A stretch of 54,511 bases of DNA from a virus. The position numbers were made by a program, and so were the translations under genes. Positions within the stretch are counted from its first letter, which is position 1, and the number at the start of each line of letters is the position of its first letter. Location of the stretch: positions 1 to 54,511 of the IMG/VR virus record IMGVR_UViG_3300020450_000031; one strand, written 5' to 3'. Positions 47,137 to 54,511 of the stretch are shown piece by piece. Under the pieces are notes generated by a model. It was not told the origin of the DNA. It made no database searches and was given only the letters and a program-made list of their open reading frames with translations.

Positions 47137-48042
47137 TTAAAGAGTAACAACCATCGTGGCAAGAGCTTCAGGCTTAACGACTTTATAGCCGTAAACTTGA
47201 AGACCACGAATGATGTTACCAAAAGTTGTTTCAGAACGGATAGTTTCCATATTTGTCATCTGAGATGCAAATGTGAAGCCCATATTGTGTCCACCGATAA
47301 CGCTGAACTCAGAACCGTTCTTGTAAAGATTGTGGCTTACATAAACAGTAAACCTATCAATCATGCCCAAACGTCCGTTACGAAGAGGTGTATTACCATC
47401 TCCAGTAATAGACGCATCCTTCAGATCAGATTGCTTGATCATGCCAGCCATCTTAGCAGGAATCACTATGAAGCGATCTCCTTCAGGACAGTTAGCTTCG
47501 TCAAGCACAGTACCCATATCAATGATCTTACCAATAACATTATTGGCAGTAATTGCTTCTGGAGTACCAGCCACACCAAGGTCAATGTCACCAGAAATTC
47601 TTCCAGCGGCAGTGCCTTTATTACTAGCGTGAACATCAGTAAGCATGTCAGTCAAGACTCTTTGATCAATCTTGATTTTCATTCTTTCTGAAGCGTCTTT
47701 TGACCACTGATCCATCATATTGATGTCAGCTTGTACTTCGTCTACATCATCTTCGATACATGCGAAATACTCACCTTTGTCAATAAGCAGCTGTAGCTTT
47801 GGCTTATCAGGCTGCTCTACATTAAGAGTCTGACCCTTAACGTAAGTTTGGATAGTGATTTCAGGGGTTGTACGGATATTAACCGTATCACCCATGCTAC
47901 GAATCTCACCTTCGTAGGAGGTGTTAGAGATTGCTGCGAGCACTGTTGCATCGTAGAAATTCTCAATGAGCTTCCCAGACCATATTTCAGGAATAAAATT
48001 CCCTGTATATGAGGGATGCCCAGGGGATGTTGCGTATGCCAT
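47137..48042 (-). CDS. Major capsid protein
   Basis: The 301-residue protein follows the scaffold gene, has a strong ribosome binding site (GGAGG), and shows an HK97-like coat layout: N-terminal arm (SGKLIENFYDATVLAAISN), a helical spine region (INMMDQWSKDASERMKIKIDQRVLTDML) and C-terminal A-domain-like strands with ERIRSETTFGN-type segments. The sequence is like those of SU10-type and related marine podovirus coats. It would form the icosahedral shell. Confidence 0.8.
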   Translation of the reverse strand: MAYATSPGHPSYTGNFIPEIWSGKLIENFYDATVLAAISNTSYEGEIRSMGDTVNIRTTPEITIQTYVKGQTLNVEQPDKPKLQLLIDKGEYFACIEDDVDEVQADINMMDQWSKDASERMKIKIDQRVLTDMLTDVHASNKGTAAGRISGDIDLGVAGTPEAITANNVIGKIIDMGTVLDEANCPEGDRFIVIPAKMAGMIKQSDLKDASITGDGNTPLRNGRLGMIDRFTVYVSHNLYKNGSEFSVIGGHNMGFTFASQMTNMETIRSETTFGNIIRGLQVYGYKVVKPEALATMVVTL

Positions 48043-48061
48043 TTTGGCCTCCTAACACATT

Positions 48062-49057
48062 TTAAGTTATGCGACCCTCTGCCTGAGCAGCAAAGATGTC
48101 ACGTTCAATTTTTGCCCTCTCCTCATCACGACCTTTGAACTTGCCTTTTCGTACATCGTCATAAAACGCAGCTATATCAGCTGTGCTATATGATGGTTTA
48201 GATCCAGCGGGTGTGTTAGCCCCAGCACTTCTGCTTTTCTTAGGGGCAACCTGTTGCTTAAGTTCGTCTTGATTTGTGGACTTCACCTGTTGAGCAGATC
48301 CGTTACCGTTTAAGTCTGACCAAGATGTGAAGAATGCTGCTACCCTGTCAACATCATAACGCCTCTGAGCATCTTCAAGATATGCTTGCCTTGCCATACC
48401 CGATAGTGGGTCAACTTCTAACAACCACGTTTGAAAATTTTCATTCTCGTTAATACTTTGCCAGTCTGGAACAATAGTAGAAAGTTTAGACCAGAATAAT
48501 TGCTCTTGAGTATCACCAACTTGATTAGCTAGTTGTTGAACTTGCGGAACAGTATTCTGTGCCATTTGAGCAATTTGTGCTTTCAAAGCGCTAACTTCTC
48601 CTAACAAATTACCCGTCTCTTCTTTGGTAACTTTACGCATAATATCTATAGACTCACCATACTCGTTAAGCTCTTCGTCACTTAGTATTGGCTTCGGAGG
48701 TTCTTGCGGCTGTTGCTTCTGTTGGTTAATAGTCGCAATCAACTGCTCAAACTGGTTTATCTTAGATCCTTGTTCCTGCACCATTTGTTTTAGCTGGGGA
48801 ACTTCTGCGTTATACATTCCTTGAAGAGTCTTGTACTTTTGTTGCCAATTAGTACCCTTCTCTTGATTGTCCTCTGAGTGCTCTCCAGAAGACTCGACCG
48901 CAACTTCTTCTACACTGTCGGCAGGGGGAATAGTCTCAGTGGCCTCCGCCTCTTCTTGAGGGGCCTCCTGATTCTCATTCACTTCATCAGTGTTTAATTC
49001 TTTATACAACTCTTGTACTGCCTCAGACTGTTTCTGAACTTGCTTTGGTATTGCCAT
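48062..49057 (-). CDS. Scaffolding protein
   Basis: The 331-residue protein has an acidic, low-complexity N-terminal half (QEAPQEEAEATETIPPADSVEEVAVESS), long Gln-rich helical coiled coils in the middle, and a Lys/Arg-rich C-terminal helix (FKGRDEERAKIERDI). This is the typical layout of scaffolding proteins, which bind coat by their basic C-terminus. It lies between portal and capsid genes. Its ribosome binding site (AAGGAGCG) is good. Confidence 0.75.
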   Translation of the reverse strand: MAIPKQVQKQSEAVQELYKELNTDEVNENQEAPQEEAEATETIPPADSVEEVAVESSGEHSEDNQEKGTNWQQKYKTLQGMYNAEVPQLKQMVQEQGSKINQFEQLIATINQQKQQPQEPPKPILSDEELNEYGESIDIMRKVTKEETGNLLGEVSALKAQIAQMAQNTVPQVQQLANQVGDTQEQLFWSKLSTIVPDWQSINENENFQTWLLEVDPLSGMARQAYLEDAQRRYDVDRVAAFFTSWSDLNGNGSAQQVKSTNQDELKQQVAPKKSRSAGANTPAGSKPSYSTADIAAFYDDVRKGKFKGRDEERAKIERDIFAAQAEGRIT

Positions 49058-49098
49058 TTTTCGCTCCTTAAGGTATGCGTGTTAGGCGGCTGGTCATA

Positions 49099-49314
49099 CT
49101 AAACCTTTGCCGCTGTTGATGGGGCTTCTTTAATTAACTTGACTATTTCGCCAAGAACTTGACACCGCCCCTGTTGTAGTGCCACGTTATTAATGACACT
49201 TGGTAAGGTTTCTAACTCATGTAACCTCCAAGCCTCAATAAATTCTAATATCTCTGGAAACTGTTTGGATACAGCCGCCAGACTTTGTAATGTTTTAGCA
49301 TCAGGTCTAATCAT
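49099..49314 (-). CDS. Small helical protein, 71 aa
   Basis: The ATG overlaps the portal stop as ATGA. The 71-residue, mostly helical protein contains FPEILEFIEAWRLHELETLPSV and NVALQQGRCQVLGEIVKLI, a pattern seen in small proteins next to portal genes of marine phages. It may be a portal or scaffold accessory. The function is unknown. Confidence 0.6.
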   Translation of the reverse strand: MIRPDAKTLQSLAAVSKQFPEILEFIEAWRLHELETLPSVINNVALQQGRCQVLGEIVKLIKEAPSTAAKV

Positions 49315-51380
49315 TGGCTATTCCCTGTAGACCTGTTCATAACTGTATTTGCACCCATGCCACCTGCTGGATTACCAGCGGGGTCAGTTACCTGCCCTTG
49401 TTGTGGCTGTTGTGCTTGCTGCATTTGTTGCTGCTCTTGTTGTGCTTTTAATATGCGAGATTTAAATGCTTCTTTTTCTTTCGATGGAATAATATCATCG
49501 ACTGGCATCTGAAGCCCTTTAGCAACTTCCCTAAGGATAGCAGCCCTGCCTTCTGTACCAAGGATCTGTGAATCAATCTCATTACCTGTAGCATTAAGAA
49601 ACTCAATACGTCTGATATTAACAGTCTCTTTAACAGCTAGGTTAACAGCACCTTTCGGTACAATAGCCAGATCACCCTTGATAGATTCATCATCATTATA
49701 CCGCATATTATACAAGAATATCCTGTGGATAACTGGTTTGATAACATCATTATCTATATGCATAACTACCTGACGTATACCTTTACCTGCTGATCCCATC
49801 AACATTGAAAGTCCAGAGGCAGTTCGACCTGCGCCCTGAACGTTCAAGTCTCCAGTGACATAGGAAGGAATGCCACTATGGTCATCTGCCAACTTAGCAA
49901 ACTTATCATATATAGCCGCTAACGTATTTGCATTATCTTCAGGCTGTGTAAACCTAACTGCAGGTGCGTTAGCTCCAAGGGGATCGTTTGTTACTTGCCA
50001 GATTTTCCACGGGTGGAGCTGCGTGATGTCTTCGTTCGGCGGGATTCTTTCGAGATTAACTTCGACCTGAGGCCCGCTAGATATGCCCATGTTATTAACA
50101 AGCGCTCTTGTAGCTGCGTTACAAACATTTTGGACGTCTTCAATAATTTCTGGTATACCTTTACCCCAAAACGCTCCAGGGGATTTAATAAACGATGTTT
50201 TAGCATATGGTTTTTCTCCTAGTGGGTCGTAATTTAAGACCGCTTTAATTACGTAATTACCTATCACCCACACGTTTGCGTCATACTCTTTGGCTTGGTC
50301 TGGAACCATTTCTTCGTCCATACCCCACTCAACAAGCATTTGACCGCTAACCTTGCCCCAAAACTCTAAGGCATCATACATACTTGTAGGTCGCCTATGA
50401 GTGCTAAATTTACGTTCTTCTTCATCCTTTGAATATTCAAAATCTTCTGTTATCCAGCTGCCATAATCATTTACACCTAACTCTAACAACTCACGAATAG
50501 CATCGTCATCATACCCAGGCAGACCAATAAGCTCGGAAAGATCAGATCTGCTGAGCTTGTGGTGCTCAAAAAGATAACCATCATTTATATGTGAAACTCC
50601 TGGCTCTGGATAAATATTAAACGGATCAACCCGTTCAAACTCTGGTGCTATAACCTCATCGGCACTAACTGTGGTCATCTCAGACGACTGGTCGTATTTA
50701 ATACGCCTCTGTCTGCGAATGACAGGCCCTTTGAGAAAAGCACATGGAAAAGTTACTAGATCAGTAATAAATTCATTAAATGATTCAGACCAACCGCCAT
50801 GAGCAAACTGATCATTGATAGTGACTTTCATTTTGTCTGCACGATTCTGTGCACCCTGCAACATTCCGAATCGGAAGTCTTGAGTCACCATTTCTTTTAA
50901 TTCACTAAGCTGAGCTGGTGTAGGGGCTTGCCCCATCTGTTTAATCATATCAACAACAGATTCAGCAAACGCCTCTTGTATCTCTGCTTGTTGTAAAGGT
51001 GTAAGTTCTGGAATAGGCGTAGGCTCTAAGTCCCAAGGGGGTGTACCCGAATCTAACAGTATGTCACGTAACCAAGATTCAGCGCCTCGGCACTTGACTT
51101 CAGTTAACATCATGTAAATTTCTGAGCCGCCTTGAGATTGTATAGCCGCTAATTTATCTGCCTCGTACTCACCATTACGTTGCCGCAATGCTTTAAGCAT
51201 AATATCTTCAATAGGATCTTTAGCTTCTTTAGCTGCATGCCAACACTCTTGTATATGCGAGTGTAATCCTAGTATATAAGGCTCATTCTGTCTGTCTTGC
51301 AAAGCAGCCTTTGCTGCAGCTTCTTCTTCAGCTACAAGCTCTGCATTGCCTACAACACGTAACATTCTAAGCCCAACCAT
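49311..51380 (-). CDS. Portal protein (SU10-like)
   Basis: The 689-residue portal has an N-terminal segment HSHIQECWHAAKEAKDPIEDIMLKALRQRNGEYEADKLAAI that resembles the SU10 portal family. A DPLGEKPYAKTSFIKSPGAFWGKG segment, PSYVTGDLNVQGAGRTASGLSML and a Gln-rich C-terminal tail match the crown region of podovirus portals. It would form the 12-subunit ring for DNA packaging. Its length is at the high end of podovirus portals. Confidence 0.85.
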   Translation of the reverse strand: MVGLRMLRVVGNAELVAEEEAAAKAALQDRQNEPYILGLHSHIQECWHAAKEAKDPIEDIMLKALRQRNGEYEADKLAAIQSQGGSEIYMMLTEVKCRGAESWLRDILLDSGTPPWDLEPTPIPELTPLQQAEIQEAFAESVVDMIKQMGQAPTPAQLSELKEMVTQDFRFGMLQGAQNRADKMKVTINDQFAHGGWSESFNEFITDLVTFPCAFLKGPVIRRQRRIKYDQSSEMTTVSADEVIAPEFERVDPFNIYPEPGVSHINDGYLFEHHKLSRSDLSELIGLPGYDDDAIRELLELGVNDYGSWITEDFEYSKDEEERKFSTHRRPTSMYDALEFWGKVSGQMLVEWGMDEEMVPDQAKEYDANVWVIGNYVIKAVLNYDPLGEKPYAKTSFIKSPGAFWGKGIPEIIEDVQNVCNAATRALVNNMGISSGPQVEVNLERIPPNEDITQLHPWKIWQVTNDPLGANAPAVRFTQPEDNANTLAAIYDKFAKLADDHSGIPSYVTGDLNVQGAGRTASGLSMLMGSAGKGIRQVVMHIDNDVIKPVIHRIFLYNMRYNDDESIKGDLAIVPKGAVNLAVKETVNIRRIEFLNATGNEIDSQILGTEGRAAILREVAKGLQMPVDDIIPSKEKEAFKSRILKAQQEQQQMQQAQQPQQGQVTDPAGNPAGGMGANTVMNRSTGNSQ

Positions 51381-51631
51381 TACGCCATCCCTGTTCCGTA
51401 GCCTGAACCTTTCTTACGAGACTTCCTAGCTTTGGCCATTCTTTCTTCTTCATCCTCATCTTCATCATCACGTTTTTTCTTACGTTTATCCATATCATTA
51501 CTATACTGCATAGCAGGGCCAACTAGCCCGCCTGTAATGTATGGTCTACGAACATCACCCATACCCCCATTCATTTTGGGGTTATCAGATGTACGCATGT
51601 AAGGTTTACCACCTCCGCATGTTCCTGGCAT
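51380..51631 (-). CDS. Small charged protein, 83 aa
   Basis: The start at 51631 is taken because TGGAGG lies seven bases upstream. A TTG at 51643 would overlap that site. The 83-residue protein has a Gly/Met-rich N-terminal half (CGGGKPYMRTSDNPKMNGGMGD) and a highly charged C-terminal half (KRKKKRDDEDEDEEERMAKARKSRKKG). It is the first gene after the terminator and promoter-like region at 51632-51782. It is possibly a virion or packaging protein. No family is known to me. Confidence 0.6.
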   Translation of the reverse strand: MPGTCGGGKPYMRTSDNPKMNGGMGDVRRPYITGGLVGPAMQYSNDMDKRKKKRDDEDEDEEERMAKARKSRKKGSGYGTGMA

Positions 51632-51658
51632 AGTCACCTCCAATAACTGACAACTTGT

Positions 51659-51686
51659 TATAGTTTACTCGAAAAAATAGCCCCGT
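51659..51686 (-). promoter_or_regulatory. Putative promoter overlapping terminator
   Basis: On the minus strand the 3-prime arm of the terminator contains TTGACG. A TAAACT sequence follows after a 16-base spacer, with the start expected near the 83-aa gene. A -35 box inside a terminator stem would restart structural-gene transcription just where terminase transcription stops. The match is moderate. Confidence 0.35.
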
Positions 51687-51717
51687 CAAGTGGAAAGGAG
51701 TAAAACTTGACGGGGCT
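51671..51717 (-). terminator. Strong intrinsic terminator, minus strand
   Basis: A perfect 13-bp stem (AGCCCCGTCAAGT paired with ACTTGACGGGGCT) with a 13-base loop is followed on the minus strand by ATTTTTTC. It would stop transcription coming from the terminase genes. The plus-strand side lacks a T-run. Confidence 0.85.
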
Positions 51718-51782
51718 TAAGTTAGGGAGGTTTGCCAGTGGAGTAACATTCCAACCCAAGGGAGGTCTACCAATGTCGAAAG

Positions 51783-53162
51783 CTATGTCCACCCTACAGC
51801 TGCTACTCTGCGCACTTCACGAGCTTGGGGGGTGAGTGTGCCTTCACCTATAGAATGTATATGCATCATTAAATATTGTAAAGCCTCAGCTACATGTGAG
51901 TGTTTATTTTTTTCAACAGTTCCGTTTTTCTTATGGAATCTATACCCACCCATCATAGCTGACTTAAGATGTGTGCAGCGGGGGTCAAGTAAGAATGCAG
52001 CATCTCCATCTGCCTGTCGCATTAGGAAATCATCAACAGCTGACAGCCTAGCTGACACACTGTTAGTTTTTGCAGGGAATACTTTGAAGCCTTCTGCTTT
52101 TATTATGTCAACAGCAGAACGCTCATCAGTCTGTGCTCTTTGCGTACCAGCAGGATCAACCACGATTATAACTGGACAGCTAGAGAATCTTTCATAGATA
52201 AGTGGACGAATGATTGTGCGGACGAAACGCTGAATACCCATATCAAAGGAGACCGCCTCATCAAATATCAGCGCTCGCCCACGGGGATCTAATTGCCCGA
52301 AAACTGCTGCGGGTGTCAAGCCTAAGTCCATACCGATAATAACAGAGCGCACACCATTAACAATAGGAGCGAGCGTAGACGTTGCCATATGGTAGTCTGG
52401 CCTGAAGTATTTGTATACTGGTTGCCCCGCTGAGCTGAGTCCGTACTCACCGTCAATAAAGACCCGTACATATTCTTCTGAACGTCCTTGGGTGTCATAA
52501 TATCCATCTGGTAAATTCTCCACGTTTTCTGCGAGAGTGCTTCTGCCTGATGGCTGTTTGAACACATCCCAACCATTATTATTGTTGCTGACCCCATCTT
52601 TCGGATCTAGCTTTTCCATCTGGTAATACCACCATGTATCCATAGTTGGGGGATTGGTGTCTCCCCACATACCAAACCATGAGGGCCCTCCATCCTTGGC
52701 GGACGGGAATCTACCAATACGTTTGGACATAGCATCCACAATCTCTGGGTTAATATCTCTACACTCATTGAACCACGCAAAGGTCAGCTCAAGTGAGTTC
52801 AGGTTCGCCACATCATCTGCATCATCGAGTGCACGAAACATAATCTCGCACTCGACATCACCAACCTTAAAGAAGTAGGTCTTAGTTGTACGCATGAAGT
52901 TACCGCATGTGCCTGGTGGGAACCAATCGAGAAACGTCTTAATGGTCGTATCAGTCAACTGACGAACAGTTTCACGAACAACCGCAGCACGGGAGCGTCT
53001 CACCCCGTCCTGACTGGGAGCTTGTTGTGATGCCCTACGGACAATTTCAAAACAGCTCGCCACCGACTTACCTGACCCGACTGGCCCCATAAGTACACGC
53101 ATCTTTGCATCAGACTTCATAAAAGCTGTGCATGTCTTTGATGGTGTAAAGTCTATGTTCAT
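51783..53162 (-). CDS. Terminase large subunit
   Basis: The 459-residue packaging motor has Walker A GPVGSGKS at residues 26-33 and a Walker B-like ELTFAWFNE around 125-135. Nuclease metal-binding aspartates follow: GMDLG (about 280), VVDPAG (about 330) and a later SAVDDF (about 380). It would cut and pump DNA into the prohead. The start overlaps the upstream stop as ATGA. Confidence 0.95.
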   Translation of the reverse strand: MNIDFTPSKTCTAFMKSDAKMRVLMGPVGSGKSVASCFEIVRRASQQAPSQDGVRRSRAAVVRETVRQLTDTTIKTFLDWFPPGTCGNFMRTTKTYFFKVGDVECEIMFRALDDADDVANLNSLELTFAWFNECRDINPEIVDAMSKRIGRFPSAKDGGPSWFGMWGDTNPPTMDTWWYYQMEKLDPKDGVSNNNNGWDVFKQPSGRSTLAENVENLPDGYYDTQGRSEEYVRVFIDGEYGLSSAGQPVYKYFRPDYHMATSTLAPIVNGVRSVIIGMDLGLTPAAVFGQLDPRGRALIFDEAVSFDMGIQRFVRTIIRPLIYERFSSCPVIIVVDPAGTQRAQTDERSAVDIIKAEGFKVFPAKTNSVSARLSAVDDFLMRQADGDAAFLLDPRCTHLKSAMMGGYRFHKKNGTVEKNKHSHVAEALQYLMMHIHSIGEGTLTPQAREVRRVAAVGWT

Positions 53163-53302
53163 ATCTTACTCAGCAAAATTATAGCATAGGGTTTGTCAGC
53201 GTTGGGGTTTTTACGCAGCACCTTCTGTCTGAAAGCAACACCCTCAAGTTCAAGTAGTTTACCTATAGCCTCACATTCATCCAACGTCTTGAATGTCGCC
53301 AT
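53159..53302 (-). CDS. Small protein between terminase genes, 47 aa
   Basis: The start at 53302 is chosen because GAGGGG lies six bases upstream. The frame is open to 53413, but that would fully overlap the small-subunit gene. The 47-residue protein (MATFKTLDECEAIGKLLE...) overlaps the end of the small subunit by 26 bases and the start of the large subunit by 4 bases. No family is recognised. Tight coupling suggests a packaging accessory. Confidence 0.5.
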   Translation of the reverse strand: MATFKTLDECEAIGKLLELEGVAFRQKVLRKNPNADKPYAIILLSKI

Positions 53303-53786
53303 CGGTTTCCCCTCGTAGATCTTCGAGAACCTCTCTCTCAGGTTCTTGATCAATAGTGGCCGTTGCGATGTGCTCTTGGCCTCCGAGGTTAATTGTAATT
53401 TTAACTCCGCCACTTTGCCCCTCTATAGCTGTATCGTTCTTTGGTTCTAATCCGCCCCACTTAACAGTTGACTTTATCAAGTCAGCTTTAACTGCAGGCG
53501 ATACTTCTGGAGAATGAATTAATGTCCAACTAGTTGTCAGTAGTTCTTCGGCTTGTGCTCGGGCCTTGAGCTTGAACGTCATGCCTTTCTCTTTAATGTC
53601 ATCCCTATAAGAGTTGACCTGTTTGAGAAACACAGGGTCTTTGTTGAACACCAACACATCATCGGTACTAACCGAGTGTCGTTCTTTCAGTTCGTCCAAG
53701 GTCTCGCCACTGCCTTCTAGCATAAGCGCTATATCGAAAGCTAGTCGGTTTGACCACTTAGTATGTTTAAGCGGTAACGTATCCAT
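53277..53786 (-). CDS. Terminase small subunit-like protein
   Basis: The 169-residue reading starts at the ATG at 53786. A TTG 36 bases upstream overlaps a predicted -35 box and is rejected. Helical N-terminus LAFDIALMLEGSGETLDELKERHSVSTDDVLVFNKDPVFLKQVN resembles the helix-turn-helix DNA-recognition region of small terminase subunits. The C-terminal part is acidic. It lies immediately upstream of the large subunit. The identification is by position and a loose HTH-like pattern. Confidence 0.65.
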   Translation of the reverse strand: MDTLPLKHTKWSNRLAFDIALMLEGSGETLDELKERHSVSTDDVLVFNKDPVFLKQVNSYRDDIKEKGMTFKLKARAQAEELLTTSWTLIHSPEVSPAVKADLIKSTVKWGGLEPKNDTAIEGQSGGVKITINLGGQEHIATATIDQEPEREVLEDLRGETDGDIQDVG

Positions 53787-53793
53787 ATGGTTG

Positions 53794-53822
53794 ATCCTAT
53801 GTGTAATGTACAATCCTGTCAA
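53794..53822 (-). promoter_or_regulatory. Late-operon promoter candidate
   Basis: On the minus strand, a perfect TTGACA (53822-53817) is followed by a 17-base spacer and TAGGAT (53799-53794). The predicted start falls about one base upstream of the small-terminase ATG, so this mRNA would be leaderless or nearly so, unless the true start codon is further in. It is the best promoter seen for the 36-kb late operon. Confidence 0.5.
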
Positions 53823-53991
53823 GAAACTTCGTAACTTTACACCTTCTAAAAAACGGCTCTTGTTATGAGAGGGTTACTTATATACAAGGCGGTCATAAAA
53901 CCAAATCCATGTACCCCCCTCCGACACACCCTATGGGCAATCGGTCAGCCGAAAATATACCCCCCCTGTAATCCGCAGAAACCCTAGCAAC

Positions 53992-54020
53992 TTGACATTG
54001 TGTAACGTTTTTGCCTTAAT
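53992..54020 (+). promoter_or_regulatory. Sigma70-like promoter, plus strand
   Basis: TTGACA (53992-53997), 17 bases, CTTAAT (54015-54020). It matches the flank of the promoter at 959 (AACTTGACA). It would drive the gene at 54110 and the small-gene cluster at the start of the window if the molecule is circular. The leader would be about 80 bases and carry the hairpin pair at 54061-54088. Confidence 0.5.
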
Positions 54021-54060
54021 GAAGTTGTCAGCAGGGCATGGTGTCCAGCTGGCATAACCC

Positions 54061-54088
54061 GCCACGCACAGCGTGGTCTGTGTGTGGC
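54061..54088 (+). promoter_or_regulatory. Mutually exclusive leader hairpins
   Basis: A 10-bp stem (54061-54070 with 54079-54088, one G-T wobble) and an alternative 6-bp stem (54062-54067 with 54071-54076, 3-base loop) share the same left arm. The ribosome binding site starts seven bases after the larger stem. Two competing structures just before a ribosome binding site can act as a translation or transcription switch. The larger stem should be the more stable. Confidence 0.4.
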
Positions 54089-54109
54089 ACAACCTAGGAG
54101 GTATGACTT

Positions 54110-54511
54110 ATGTCATCATCTTATAACGGGTTGGTTGCACTCGATACTAGCAACCAAAAGGGTGTTCGCACTGTCGTGTTAAAGCGTGGTGTGGACGTTG
54201 GTGATAATCCAAATACGCCTGAGGTTACACTCAAGCGCTTGGAAGGTTTGCCTAAGGGTACGGCGTTGAACCCGTACAACTTCAACATCATTGCATTCGA
54301 TACGAATGTGAAGCTGAGGAAGAAAGGCGAACAGCTAACCATTGACCATCTTCGAGCAGTGCTCAAGAAGCTGGGCGATGACGCTAAGGTTTGGGTCTCT
54401 CCTTGCTGGAAGAGTTTTGGTAAGCCACCGAAGCTCAACATAGCGAAGGCGAGCGAGACATCGAACTTCGGTTCTCGCAAGTCTTCAGTCGAGAAATTCG
54501 ACTTTGGATAC
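54110..54511 (+). CDS. Partial protein, 134+ aa, runs off the window
   Basis: The start at 54110 follows AGGAGG by seven bases; another ATG at 54103 leads only to a 7-codon frame. The visible 134 residues (MSSSYNGLVALDTSNQKGVRT...) are basic, with VWVSPCWKSFGKPPK near the middle. No domain is recognised. The reading frame is open at the window end. If the molecule is circular, translation would continue without a stop through bases 1-216, in frame with the 55-aa gene. It is an early small-gene-cluster member by position and promoter type. Confidence 0.6.
   Translation, partial: MSSSYNGLVALDTSNQKGVRTVVLKRGVDVGDNPNTPEVTLKRLEGLPKGTALNPYNFNIIAFDTNVKLRKKGEQLTIDHLRAVLKKLGDDAKVWVSPCWKSFGKPPKLNIAKASETSNFGSRKSSVEKFDFGY

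Larger units (their letters stand above)
53787..54109. other. Divergent control region
   Basis: About 320 bases between the late operon and the small plus-strand cluster hold no credible gene. Contents: the minus-strand promoter at 53794-53822, the plus-strand promoter at 53992-54020, two copies of GGGGGGTA on the minus strand (53912-53919 and 53958-53965), a GTGTAACGTT sequence whose reverse complement occurs at 602, and a hairpin pair before the plus-strand gene. Confidence 0.6.

Noticed and set aside
51773-51835. Plus-strand 20-codon ORF with AAGGGAGG upstream, antisense to the end of the terminase gene
   Set aside because: Too short, no family, and the Shine-Dalgarno-like sequence is equally explained by the reverse of nearby coding sequence. 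I see no supporting evidence.
1-54511. CRISPR array or tRNA genes
   Set aside because: No regularly spaced 25-40 bp repeats were seen, and the short intergenic spaces contain no cloverleaf-like sequences.

Overview
The window looks like most or all of a tailed double-stranded DNA phage genome of the short-tailed (podovirus) type. It has a terminase, an SU10-like portal, a scaffold, a major capsid protein, SU10-type adaptor proteins, a nozzle-like tail protein and several large internal virion proteins. I see no tape-measure protein, tail sheath or tail-tube gene, and no rRNA, tRNA, integrase or bacterial housekeeping gene. Gene style (small overlapping ORFs, many uncharacterised phage families, a PolA-centred replisome) suggests an uncultured, probably aquatic phage of a Gram-negative host. 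The host itself cannot be read from the sequence.

Layout. (a) 54110-54511 and 1-520, plus strand: a cluster of small genes separated by stem-loops and closed by an intrinsic terminator. If the molecule is circular, this cluster spans the window seam. (b) 521-1053: a non-coding region with duplicated motifs, a large inverted repeat and two good sigma70-like promoters. It is a candidate origin and early control region. (c) 1054-17399, plus strand: the early/middle operon. It starts with small unknowns, then a MoxR AAA+ ATPase / DUF3150-like / metallopeptidase-VWA module, an HslV-like Ntn hydrolase and an HTH-DUF6378 protein. The replication block follows: family A DNA polymerase, Cas4-like nuclease, VRR-NUC nuclease, SNF2-type helicase, zinc-motif protein, Gp2.5-like SSB, a small HTH protein and an AEP primase-DUF927 helicase. 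(d) 17400-53786, minus strand: one long late operon. In transcription order it runs from terminase small and large subunits through portal, scaffold, capsid and decoration, then a cluster of tiny basic proteins, adaptors, tail and fibre proteins (three paralogous fibres plus an RCC1-propeller fibre), small membrane and basic proteins, the lysis cassette (EF-hand membrane protein, holin, M15 endolysin), the tail nozzle, and finally the ejection proteins. These include a transglycosylase protein and a 2825-residue polyvalent protein. (e) 53787-54109: a divergent control region between the late operon and the small plus-strand cluster.

The early and late operons converge with no intergenic base between the primase-helicase stop and the giant-protein stop. 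Late genes mostly overlap by 1-4 bases (ATGA or TAATG), implying translational coupling. The most unusual items are: a small gene with a perfect Shine-Dalgarno nested out of frame inside the 8.5-kb giant gene; two HExxH metallopeptidase-like sites in that giant protein; the MoxR-VWA-HslV-like module; the leucine at the 762-equivalent position of PolA; an EF-hand protein in the lysis cassette; and a G6TATA motif repeated upstream of the early and late promoters.
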